DNA from: Acidilobaceae archaeon
GTDB taxonomy: Archaea > Thermoproteota > Thermoprotei_A > Sulfolobales > Acidilobaceae
Assembly: GCA_027081695.1 (NCBI GenBank)
Contig: JALWJI010000029.1
Coordinates: 1 to 6,554 of the forward strand
Reading direction: 5' to 3'
DNA length: 6,554 bases
Below, in pieces: positions 1 to 5,788 of the stretch. A program made the position numbers and the translations under genes. The notes under the pieces were generated by a model. That model saw only the letters and a program-made list of their open reading frames with translations. It was not told where the DNA came from and did no database searches. How positions within the stretch are numbered: the first letter of the stretch is position 1; each line of letters starts with the position of its first letter.

Positions 1-838
1 TAGGTAAAGCAGAGGTGGATGCTAGATTAAGCTCGTTCAGCATGTCTTCAACATATTCTATTGGAGGATCCAGATTCGCTATAAACGAAATCAGCACGTA
101 GATTTCTTCGTCGCTTAATCCGTCCTTTTTTGCCCGATCCATAATACTACGTATGCATTCTGGATATAGATTCGGCCTTATCCCGGGCGAGGATCTTTTG
201 ACTAGTTCTCTAGCATATCTTCTACCAAGTTCTTCGAGTCTAGGGGCTTCTAAGTCCTTGTACTCGTCTATTAGTGATTCGAGCTTCCTCCTTATCCCAT
301 GTATGATTAAGTGTATTGCTCGTTGTCTGTCTAAGTATATCTTTCGTGATTTGACGAACCCGCTTGGCAGTGAAAGGACAGCGTCATTTGATCCTTCGAT
401 TGTCTCTAGATACTTGATAAGGTCTAAGCGGAATTTGAGTATCTTAGGGATGACTCTTCCTGCCGGATCAACTAGCCAAGGTATGCTTAATGGCTTATAC
501 TCTAGTTCGATTCCGAGATTTTTAGCAATCTTTATCAGTTCCTCGTCGTTCACTCTAGGGAGAGTAGAGAGTGCATGGTCTACAGATGCATCTATTAGTA
601 GTTTGATCAATCTATACGCTCTACTCTTCGCAGATGCGACGAGGGCACCATAATAGGAGATAACCGCCTCGTACTCATTAGACGGTAATTCTAATTGTCT
701 ATTCTCGACTAGAGAAGACAAAAGTTTTTCTACTAAGGTTAATGAGTCATCTTCTTCTAAAACTATAGGTAATGGTACTTTCACTCCGAGCCTGCGTTCA
801 ATGAACAGCTCTGGTTTAACCATATAGGGATGCATCAT
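1..838 (-). CDS. priL: DNA primase large subunit PriL, partial (C-terminus beyond left edge)
   Basis: This is the non-catalytic large subunit of the archaeal/eukaryotic-type primase, which pairs with PriS to make RNA primers for replication. The reading frame is open for 279 codons to position 1. The protein is mostly helical, with the archaeal PriL pattern: an N-terminal helical domain containing EYEAVISYYGALVASA (about 55-70), then RKIYLDRQRAIHLI (about 164-177), then a run leading to NLYPECI. Cys228 in YPEC matches the first Fe-S ligand of the PriL/p58 C-terminal domain, and is followed by the conserved LSDEEIYVLISFIANL helix. The other cluster cysteines would lie past the left edge, perhaps 100 residues away given typical family length. 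Two consecutive ATGs lie at 838 and 835. I chose 838 because a GGAGGA site at 853-848 sits 9 nt upstream and an in-frame TAG lies at 868-866. Family call is by remembered similarity to Sulfolobus PriL and is strong; no split or frameshift is seen. Confidence 0.9.
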   Translation of the reverse strand, partial: MMHPYMVKPELFIERRLGVKVPLPIVLEEDDSLTLVEKLLSSLVENRQLELPSNEYEAVISYYGALVASAKSRAYRLIKLLIDASVDHALSTLPRVNDEELIKIAKNLGIELEYKPLSIPWLVDPAGRVIPKILKFRLDLIKYLETIEGSNDAVLSLPSGFVKSRKIYLDRQRAIHLIIHGIRRKLESLIDEYKDLEAPRLEELGRRYARELVKRSSPGIRPNLYPECIRSIMDRAKKDGLSDEEIYVLISFIANLDPPIEYVEDMLNELNLASTSALP

Positions 839-847
839 TATTCTGGA

Positions 848-853
848 TCCTCC
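848..853 (-). promoter_or_regulatory. Ribosome binding site of priL
   Basis: On the minus strand this reads GGAGGA, 9 nt before the ATG at 838-836. It supports 838 (or the adjacent 835) as the start of priL. No clear TATA box for priL could be singled out in 860-960; AT-rich stretches on the minus strand there (for example GATAACC at about 910-904) are only weak candidates. Confidence 0.55.
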
Positions 854-970
854 GTTAAATGTATCCTAGTTCTTTCTTCAGCTCTCTTCCCCAGCACGTA
901 CTTAGGTTATCTATTCACTTTATCATGCACATTTTCCATGTTATCAATAATTGTTTTCATTTTACAGATC

Positions 971-978
971 TTTTAAAT
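971..978 (+). promoter_or_regulatory. Putative TATA box of the MmgE/PrpD gene
   Basis: TTTTAAAT lies about 50 nt upstream of the GTG start at 1025. With archaeal TATA-to-start-site spacing of roughly 25-27 nt, transcription would begin near 1000, leaving a leader of about 24 nt that contains the ribosome binding site at 1012-1017. The B-recognition element upstream is not strongly purine-rich, so this is a moderate call. Confidence 0.45.
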
Positions 979-1011
979 GGACAAAGGCTCCTTATTCTCT
1001 TGAGAGATTCT

Positions 1012-1017
1012 AGGTGA
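1012..1017 (+). promoter_or_regulatory. Ribosome binding site deciding a GTG start
   Basis: AGGTGA is a near-perfect complement to the archaeal 16S rRNA 3' end and stands 7 nt before the GTG at 1025. There is no suitable in-frame ATG nearby, so this site decides that translation starts at GTG. Confidence 0.7.
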
Positions 1018-1024
1018 GAGGATA

Positions 1025-2401
1025 GTGAAGACCATCGCGAGAAAGATGGCTGAATGGGTATACTCTCTAGAATACGAAAAGATACCTGCAGAAGTTATAG
1101 AAGAAGTAAAGAAGAGATTCATAGATACTCTGGGCGTCGCTATCGGAGCATTCTACGAGGAACCCGTAAAAATAGCTCGTTGGCTAGCAGAAAGCAGTTC
1201 AGCGACTAGAATACCGTCGACAATCTGGGGTACACGAAAGAGAGGTTCAGCAGACCTCGTAGACTTCTATAACGGATGTGCAGCACGCTACTTCGACTTT
1301 AACGACACCTATCTATCAAAAGAAGCTCTTCATCCAAGCGACAGTATTCCGGCAATTGTAGCGGCGGCGGAAATAGTCGATGCACATGCACATAGAATTA
1401 TAGAAGGTATTGTAGCGGCGTATGAAATTATAGGAGCTCTTGCGGACGCCTATAGTGTCCGTGGCAGGGGATGGGATCACACAGTCTATATAAATATAGG
1501 ATCAGCTGCTGGAGCAGCTAAGGTACTTGGCCTAGACGTAGACAAGATAGAAGAGGCAATAAATATCGCGACAAACACTTCTCTAGCTCTACGACAAACG
1601 AGAGCAGGAGAACTAAGCATGTGGAAAGGATGCGCCGCGGCCCATGCCTCGAGAAATGGATTATTTGCAGCCCTCCTAGCATGGCAGGGGATGACAGGTC
1701 CTAAGCCCGTGTTCGAGGGCGAATTCGGATTCTTCAACGTGGCACTCTGCGGTGAAAAGTTTGAACTACCAGAGCTTGCACCCAACGGAAAGTATAGGCT
1801 TATGAAAACAAGCATCAAGTACTGGCCCGTAGAATATCATTCAATGTCTGCTGTAGAGGCAGCTCTACGCATCGTCGAAAAAGAAGGAAAGATTAATCCA
1901 GAAGATGTAGAGGAGATAACAATAGAGACGTTTACGGTCAGTTATAAGATAATTGTTAAGGACCCAGAGAAATGGGATCCAAAGACCAGAGAGACAGCCG
2001 ACCACAGCCTACCTTACATTACAGCCGCGGCACTGATAGACGGTAAAGTATGGATAGAAACATTCAAGCCAGAACGATATCTTGCTGAGGACGTAAGAAA
2101 GTTAATGAAAAAGATGGAGGTCAAGGTATCTGAGAAGTACGATGAAATCTATCCAGACGGAATAGGGAACAAGATAATCATACGCTTTAAAGATGGAAGA
2201 GTCGTAGAGGAAGAATCAATATATCCTCCTGGACATTTCAAGAACCCGCTAGATAGAAAAGGAGTCGAGGAGAAATTCCTACGCATAACAAGGGGCCTAG
2301 TGTCGGAGGATGCTGCAAAGGAATTCTTGGTAAAGTCGTGGTCTCTTGAGAATATAGAAGATGTAGGTAGACTCATCCGTCTTCTAGTAGTAGAACCCTA
2401 A
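1025..2401 (+). CDS. MmgE/PrpD family protein (2-methylcitrate dehydratase-like)
   Basis: This 458-residue protein has the normal length for the MmgE/PrpD family, which includes 2-methylcitrate dehydratase (PrpD) and cis-aconitate decarboxylase. An all-helical N-terminal domain is followed by a smaller alpha/beta domain from about residue 260. Visible family signatures are YFDFNDTYL (89-97), HPSD (103-106), GWDHT (149-153), QTRAGELSMWKG (191-202) and WPVEYHS (267-273). By motif comparison with cis-aconitate decarboxylase, the likely active-site residues Asp94, His103, His152, Lys201 and His272 are all kept, so the enzyme is probably active. No citrate synthase, methylisocitrate lyase or propionyl-CoA gene is adjacent, so whether it works in propionate oxidation, on cis-aconitate, or on another hydroxy-acid is open. 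Start is GTG at 1025, backed by AGGTGA 7 nt upstream. It is divergent from priL and convergent with the surface-protein gene. Confidence 0.9.
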   Translation: MKTIARKMAEWVYSLEYEKIPAEVIEEVKKRFIDTLGVAIGAFYEEPVKIARWLAESSSATRIPSTIWGTRKRGSADLVDFYNGCAARYFDFNDTYLSKEALHPSDSIPAIVAAAEIVDAHAHRIIEGIVAAYEIIGALADAYSVRGRGWDHTVYINIGSAAGAAKVLGLDVDKIEEAINIATNTSLALRQTRAGELSMWKGCAAAHASRNGLFAALLAWQGMTGPKPVFEGEFGFFNVALCGEKFELPELAPNGKYRLMKTSIKYWPVEYHSMSAVEAALRIVEKEGKINPEDVEEITIETFTVSYKIIVKDPEKWDPKTRETADHSLPYITAAALIDGKVWIETFKPERYLAEDVRKLMKKMEVKVSEKYDEIYPDGIGNKIIIRFKDGRVVEEESIYPPGHFKNPLDRKGVEEKFLRITRGLVSEDAAKEFLVKSWSLENIEDVGRLIRLLVVEP

Positions 2402-2433
2402 AGAACAGGTAATAAATAGAATAATTATTTTTA
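2402..2433. terminator. Convergent, bidirectional T-rich terminator region
   Basis: Only 32 nt separate the stop codons of two convergent genes. On the plus strand, the run ATTATTTTTATTATTTT at 2424-2440 (overlapping the last codons of the minus gene) is a good archaeal oligo-T terminator for the MmgE/PrpD gene. On the minus strand, TCTATTTATTACC (2420-2408) is a weaker T-rich exit for the surface-protein gene. No hairpin is needed or seen. Confidence 0.5.
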
Positions 2434-3618
2434 TTATTTTCTTATTCTAACGACGAACAAACCACCCACGAGTCCTAGGACAAGTCCCACTATTAGGGCA
2501 GCAACAGTTAAGCGAGCATTGTTAGAGAGCCTCTCCTTTAGTATTTCATAGTCGGTTTTCGCCTTCTCTAATTCCTGTTTATAGACGTCGACTTCTCCTT
2601 TACAGTAATCTAACTGTTTTGTGAGATTAGTGTTCTCTTGTCTCAGGTTTTCGATTACCTGGTTTAGATTCTGAATAGTATCGTTTAGTTGGCTAAGATA
2701 GCTTTTTAGCTGTGAAAGTATTTTGAATTCTAGATCGCTTGTGCCGGTGTTCTTCAATATGATTGAAAGAGGTGTTGAGCCGAGTACCGCTGGCAGATAG
2801 TTGGTTAAGAACACGCTTGACTTAATAGTGGTCGTGTTGTTTACATTGTATTCGAGTAGTAGAGTCCTTATGCTTGAGTTGTCCAGTGGTTCTAACTTAT
2901 ATGTTAGGTTTACGGGTTCGGGTGTTACTGGTATTATTCCTTGGAAGAATGCGAGTTTAGTAGTGTTATGGGACACCGAGAGTGCTTGCATCCCTATGGC
3001 AACAAGGTTTTCGGCGTTTACAGTAGTGTTTAGTATCATAGGGGATACAGTTAAGTTGGGGTAGGTGTATTCTAGTAGGTTGACTTCTATTAGTGATTGG
3101 TTTAAGATGGTTGTTTCTACTGGATAGGATACGATCAATTTGTTCTGTGCACCATTGTAGGTTATCATATAGTCTATTTCGGGTGTCCAGCTATAGAAGA
3201 AGAAGACTATCTCTAAGCTAGCATTATTTTCAAGTGTTTTGCTTAGCTTCGCTACAACTATATCGGAGGATATTTTGTTTACTTCTAGAGAATAGTTGGT
3301 TATTTTTACAACGGTACTGTTTTCTACTTGATATATGCCTATATACGGGTTTGTTGTCGAGTTCAATGCCGTGAAGGTATCACCGAAATCATTTTTTATT
3401 TCTATCCAGGTAATTCCTCCGTTGTCAGCGTCTAGCTTAAGGTTATAGAACATGGTATTAATGGTAAGTGTATTGTTTGACATGGAATAATTAATGTATA
3501 AGTCTTGTAGGGAAACGGCACCGGCAGTATATGATAAGGAGAGTATTGGTGCAAGAATAAGTAGCATTGCTAATAGTATTCCCCAGGGATTCTTAGCTTC
3601 GGAAGCATGTCGTGTCAT
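2434..3618 (-). CDS. Exported, membrane-anchored surface protein with coiled-coil stalk
   Basis: I do not recognise a named family. From the ATG at 3618 the protein is 394 residues. A signal peptide fits residues 1-36: basic residues Arg3 and Lys9, a hydrophobic core ILLAMLLILAPIL (14-26), then a small-residue stretch ending near GAVS. Residues 40-300 are beta-rich with about 16 Asn-X-Ser/Thr sequons over the whole mature chain, as in N-glycosylated crenarchaeal surface proteins. Residues 301-367 form a heptad-like coiled coil rich in Leu, Gln and Asn, with the only mature cysteine at 339. A transmembrane helix (about 371-390) and the basic tail RIRK close the chain, so the ectodomain faces outward on a stalk. 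The frame is open upstream to 3882, but that extension lacks a signal, runs into the divergent ribK gene, and is unlikely. GGTG at 3630-3627, 8 nt upstream, supports 3618. A role as an S-layer-associated or receptor-like protein is inference. Confidence 0.72.
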   Translation of the reverse strand: MTRHASEAKNPWGILLAMLLILAPILSLSYTAGAVSLQDLYINYSMSNNTLTINTMFYNLKLDADNGGITWIEIKNDFGDTFTALNSTTNPYIGIYQVENSTVVKITNYSLEVNKISSDIVVAKLSKTLENNASLEIVFFFYSWTPEIDYMITYNGAQNKLIVSYPVETTILNQSLIEVNLLEYTYPNLTVSPMILNTTVNAENLVAIGMQALSVSHNTTKLAFFQGIIPVTPEPVNLTYKLEPLDNSSIRTLLLEYNVNNTTTIKSSVFLTNYLPAVLGSTPLSIILKNTGTSDLEFKILSQLKSYLSQLNDTIQNLNQVIENLRQENTNLTKQLDYCKGEVDVYKQELEKAKTDYEILKERLSNNARLTVAALIVGLVLGLVGGLFVVRIRK

Positions 3619-3654
3619 CGAGATAACACCAGGAGTGGGAGTAGATTCATTGAC

Positions 3655-3685
3655 TTTAAAACAATATTGTCGCGATGCTTTATAG
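3655..3685 (-). promoter_or_regulatory. Candidate TATA boxes of the surface-protein gene
   Basis: Two candidates occur on the minus strand. CTATAAAG at 3685-3678 is the more canonical TATA element and would start transcription near 3655, giving a leader of about 37 nt. TTTTAAA at 3661-3655 would start it near 3632, just ahead of the GGTG site at 3630-3627. Which is used cannot be told from sequence. Confidence 0.4.
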
Positions 3686-3733
3686 TATGTTAATAATATT
3701 TCCAAATGTAGTAAAAAGTCATATGTCTCATAT

Positions 3734-3742
3734 CCTTTAATA
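3734..3742 (+). promoter_or_regulatory. Possible TATA box overlapping the first ATG of ribK
   Basis: CTTTAATA within 3734-3742 is the best TATA-like stretch near ribK. If it is the promoter, transcription would begin near 3764, which is inside the longest reading frame and would favour the GTG at 3778 or ATG at 3784 as true start. The call is tentative because an A-rich stretch at 3711-3718 could instead drive a leaderless message from 3742. Confidence 0.3.
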
Positions 3743-4206
3743 TGGTATTTCATAGCGGGATACATGGTAATAGCTCGGTGAAAATGGCAGTGGTCGACGA
3801 CAACTGCAGAGGAGTCTTCAAGGGAATAGTGTTTAGTGGAAAAGGAGAAGGAGCATTCTATGTAAGCATCTATGCTAAACAATTCCGTAGCGCCCTAGGA
3901 TTCACTCCGTATCCAGGAACAATGAATGTAAAGCTTCTGGACAATGTAGATTTATTTAATTCATGTCTAGAATATACTCCAAAGAAAATCATAGAACCTC
4001 CAAACATAGAAGGTACAAAGCTTGCTAGGGTAATAGCGTATCCTCTACGAGTCAATGGATATAACGTATGGGCTGTTAGGCCAGAGATAACAATCTATAA
4101 GAATGATGTCGTCGAGCTTATCTCCGATAAGTATCTAAGAGCGTTGCTTAAGGTCAAAGACGGAGACATAGTCTATGTCTCCTTATCATACAAGCAGGAA
4201 GGATAG
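3742..4206 (+). CDS. ribK: Archaeal CTP-dependent riboflavin kinase RibK
   Basis: The enzyme phosphorylates riboflavin to FMN using CTP rather than ATP (EC 2.7.1.161), the archaeal route to FMN and FAD. Signatures of the RibK beta-barrel fold are plain: GVFKGIVFSGKGEGAFYVS (24-42) with the glycine-rich nucleotide loop GKGEG, GFTPYPGTMNVKL (53-65) with the metal-binding Thr60 and Asn62 of the GTxN motif known from Methanocaldococcus RibK, and the C-terminal block VVELIS...LRALLKVKDGD (about 123-144). There is no N-terminal helix-turn-helix domain, so this is the stand-alone form, close in length to the roughly 136-residue Methanocaldococcus enzyme. The longest frame (154 aa) starts at 3742, but that ATG has no ribosome binding site, and residues 1-22 precede the conserved core. 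GTG at 3778 (GGTAAT 6 nt upstream) or ATG at 3784 would give 142 or 140 residues and may be the real start. It is convergent with the guide RNA that begins downstream. Confidence 0.92.
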   Translation: MVFHSGIHGNSSVKMAVVDDNCRGVFKGIVFSGKGEGAFYVSIYAKQFRSALGFTPYPGTMNVKLLDNVDLFNSCLEYTPKKIIEPPNIEGTKLARVIAYPLRVNGYNVWAVRPEITIYKNDVVELISDKYLRALLKVKDGDIVYVSLSYKQEG

Positions 4207-4214
4207 GGCAAGAA

Positions 4215-4297
4215 TGATGTAGGGCCGCGTGGAAGCCGTCCCCGACTCATCGCCCGGAGTATTCCGGCCTCGTCGCGGGGCGGGGGGACGCGGCCCC
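4215..4297 (-). ncRNA. H/ACA box pseudouridylation guide sRNA (single hairpin)
   Basis: A GC-rich island in an AT-leaning background folds, on the minus strand only, into an archaeal H/ACA RNA. The lower stem is a perfect 9 bp: GGGCCGCGU (4296-4288) with ACGCGGCCC (4230-4222). The pocket has CCCC (4287-4284) on the 5' side and CUUCC (4235-4231) on the 3' side. The upper stem pairs 4283-4281 with 4238-4236, then, after a C.A mismatch, 4279-4277 with 4242-4240 and, past bulged G4276, 4275-4272 with 4246-4243. Next comes a k-turn: GA (4271-4270) opposite GA (4248-4247) as tandem sheared pairs, with GAU (4251-4249) as the three-nt bulge, capped by stem CCGGA/UCCGG and loop AUAC. ACA at 4220-4218 lies 15 nt from the base of the upper stem, within the 14-16 nt rule, and three more nt (UCA) would end the RNA. 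It would act with Cbf5, Nop10, Gar1 and L7Ae to convert a target U to pseudouridine. The fold was made by eye. Confidence 0.82.
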
Positions 4298-4320
4298 ATC
4301 TTGTAATCTTATAGCTAAAA

Positions 4321-4327
4321 GTTATAG
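4321..4327 (-). promoter_or_regulatory. Possible TATA box of the H/ACA RNA
   Basis: CTATAAC on the minus strand is centred about 27 nt upstream of 4297, the expected 5' end of the guide RNA, which is the usual archaeal spacing. The RNA may therefore have its own promoter, although read-through from the oxidoreductase gene ending at 4353 is also possible. Confidence 0.4.
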
Positions 4328-4338
4328 AGAGTACGGGA

Positions 4339-4349
4339 AACAAAATATT
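4339..4349 (-). terminator. T-rich terminator of the oxidoreductase gene
   Basis: Immediately after the TAG stop at 4355-4353 the minus strand reads ATATTTTGTTT (4349-4339), an oligo-T signal typical of archaeal termination. It would separate the oxidoreductase message from the guide RNA downstream. Confidence 0.4.
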
Positions 4350-4352
4350 ATT

Positions 4353-5738
4353 CTATGCTCTGCGTGGTTTTTCTCCTAGTTTCCTCATGAGTAGCCTAGC
4401 GGCTACTATTAGGGGGTCCCATACGGGTGCTAGTGGCGGTGCGTATCCGATGTCGCTGAAGAATAGGTCCCATACAGTTGCTCTTGTCGTGAGTAGTGAA
4501 GCAATAACGTTTATTCTCCATAGAACTGTTTCTGTTGCACCTATGCTTTGTGCACCTAGTAGTCTTCCTGTATCAGCATCGGCGACTACTTTGAGGTGTA
4601 GTTTTGCTCGTCCTGGAATATAGTGGGCTTTCGTGTACCCGGAGAGGTCTGCTTCTATAACGTTATATCCATGTTTCTCGGCTTCGGCCTTTGAGAGACC
4701 TGTTCTTGCGACGATAAGGTCAAATGACTTGAAGGTGGAGGTTCCCACGCTTCCTGGGAATACCGCGTCTCTTCCACCGAGTATAGAGCCGACGACGTAT
4801 CCCATTTTGTTGGCTATAGGTGCGAACGGTCTCCATACGGGTTTTCCTGTTACTATGTCTTTGTGCTCGGCGACGTCTCCTATAGCATAGACTCCTGGTA
4901 TAGATGTTTGTAGCTTTTCATCGGTCCAGATAGCTCCTGTTTCTCCTATTTTTACTCCGATTTTCTTGGCTAGTTCGGTGTTTGGTTTAATTCCCACTCC
5001 TACAATGAATAAGTCTCCTTGTACCTCGCCTTTCTCAGTGATTATTGATACGGCTTTTTCATTGCTGGTTTTGAACTCTTTTACTGGAGCCCCCTTGATT
5101 ACTTCGACGCCTTTCTCTTTTAGATGGTTTTCGAGGATCTCGGCATAATCTGGATCTAGTGCCTTTGGTGCGACTTGGTCTAGTGCCTCGACGATTGTTA
5201 CCTTCATTCCGAGATTACTGAGGTTCTCGGCTAGCTCTAGGCCAACATAGCCTGCACCTATAATTACAGCTTTGCTACCATGAGGTAGTTTTAGTGCATA
5301 GCTCCTGATTTGTTCTCCGCTATCCAGGTGCTTGATATAGAATACGTTCTCTAGCTCCCTGATCTCGGGCCATATCTCGGGAGCCCTGCTCCGCGCACCA
5401 GTAGCAATTACTAGGTAGTCCCATTCTAACTCGTTTTCTTCTCCTGTTACGAGACTGCGGTAAACGAGTTTCTTAGCAGACACGTCTACAGATACTACTT
5501 CTGTCTGTAGTCTTAGATCAATACCTCTCTTCTTTATGAATACTTCTGGTTTATAGTAAAGTAGTTCGTCAAGGGTTTTCACAACGCATCCTGCAAGATA
5601 GGGAATACCGCATAGAGCGAAGCTTACATATGGTGTTCTCTCGAACACCGTAACCTCATATTCGGGCTTCAGTCTTTTTACACGGGATGCAGCAGCCATT
5701 CCTGCGGCTCCGCCACCGATTATTACTACACGGGTCAT
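4353..5738 (-). CDS. CoA-disulfide reductase / NAD(P)H:sulfur oxidoreductase-type flavoprotein
   Basis: This 461-residue protein has the full architecture of the single-cysteine class of pyridine nucleotide-disulfide oxidoreductases. It shows an N-terminal FAD Rossmann motif GGGAAG (8-13), the redox cysteine Cys43 in SFALCGIPY (39-47), the ATG motif (112-114), a second Rossmann motif GAGYVG (161-166) for NAD(P)H, and the FAD-binding YAIGD (284-288). The C-terminal dimerisation domain ends with GYAPPLAPVWDPL (431-443), whose Tyr432 matches a tyrosine that assists CoA-disulfide reductases. Glu184 at the end of the second beta strand favours NADH over NADPH. The family includes CoA-disulfide reductase, NADH oxidase and the CoA-dependent sulfur reductase of Thermococcales; which reaction dominates cannot be read from sequence. 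In a sulfur-dependent crenarchaeon a role in elemental sulfur or polysulfide reduction, or thiol redox balance, is plausible. The ATG at 5738 has GGTG 7 nt upstream and a good promoter. Confidence 0.9.
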   Translation of the reverse strand: MTRVVIIGGGAAGMAAASRVKRLKPEYEVTVFERTPYVSFALCGIPYLAGCVVKTLDELLYYKPEVFIKKRGIDLRLQTEVVSVDVSAKKLVYRSLVTGEENELEWDYLVIATGARSRAPEIWPEIRELENVFYIKHLDSGEQIRSYALKLPHGSKAVIIGAGYVGLELAENLSNLGMKVTIVEALDQVAPKALDPDYAEILENHLKEKGVEVIKGAPVKEFKTSNEKAVSIITEKGEVQGDLFIVGVGIKPNTELAKKIGVKIGETGAIWTDEKLQTSIPGVYAIGDVAEHKDIVTGKPVWRPFAPIANKMGYVVGSILGGRDAVFPGSVGTSTFKSFDLIVARTGLSKAEAEKHGYNVIEADLSGYTKAHYIPGRAKLHLKVVADADTGRLLGAQSIGATETVLWRINVIASLLTTRATVWDLFFSDIGYAPPLAPVWDPLIVAARLLMRKLGEKPRRA

Positions 5739-5745
5739 AATCGTG

Positions 5746-5749
5746 CACC
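5746..5749 (-). promoter_or_regulatory. Ribosome binding site of the oxidoreductase gene
   Basis: GGTG on the minus strand stands 7 nt before the ATG at 5738. It fixes that start, which also places the FAD motif right at the N-terminus as expected for the family. Confidence 0.6.
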
Positions 5750-5775
5750 ATGGATTCTGGTTGGCGTAGAACTAG

Positions 5776-5788
5776 CTTATAGGTTTTC
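5776..5788 (-). promoter_or_regulatory. BRE plus TATA box of the oxidoreductase gene
   Basis: The minus strand reads GAAAA (5788-5784, B-recognition element) followed by CCTATAAG (5783-5776). Transcription would begin near 5753, giving a leader of about 15 nt with the GGTG site in it. This is the best promoter in the window. On the plus strand the same bases read CTTATAGG, which could also serve the divergent amidohydrolase gene. Confidence 0.6.

Noticed and set aside
153..653. Long plus-strand open frame rich in Ser and Leu
   Set aside because: It lies wholly inside priL on the other strand, has no ribosome binding site, low-complexity composition, and no recognisable domain.
882..932. Possible C/D box sRNA on the minus strand (ATGATAA ... 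CTGA)
   Set aside because: The C box is imperfect, the internal D'/C' boxes do not match, the lower guide would be too short, and there is no terminal stem.
907..960. 17-codon minus-strand frame starting ATGAAAACA upstream of priL
   Set aside because: No ribosome binding site, very short, and no similarity to a known leader; treated as chance in an AT-rich gap.
3619..3882. 88-residue N-terminal extension of the surface protein
   Set aside because: It would bury the signal peptide in the middle of the chain, overlaps the ribK coding region on the other strand, and lacks a ribosome binding site.
4214..4220. ATGATGT on the plus strand resembling a C box
   Set aside because: No matching D box follows at a suitable distance; the same bases are better explained as the complement of the ACA box and tail of the H/ACA RNA.
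4222..4297. tRNA-like GC-rich element with a 7-9 bp closing stem
   Set aside because: There is no T-loop (TTCRA) motif, no D-arm or anticodon arm of correct size, and no conserved tRNA positions 8-21.
4387..5148. Three plus-strand frames opposite the flavoprotein gene
   Set aside because: They are antisense shadows of a well-supported gene, with no ribosome binding sites or domains.
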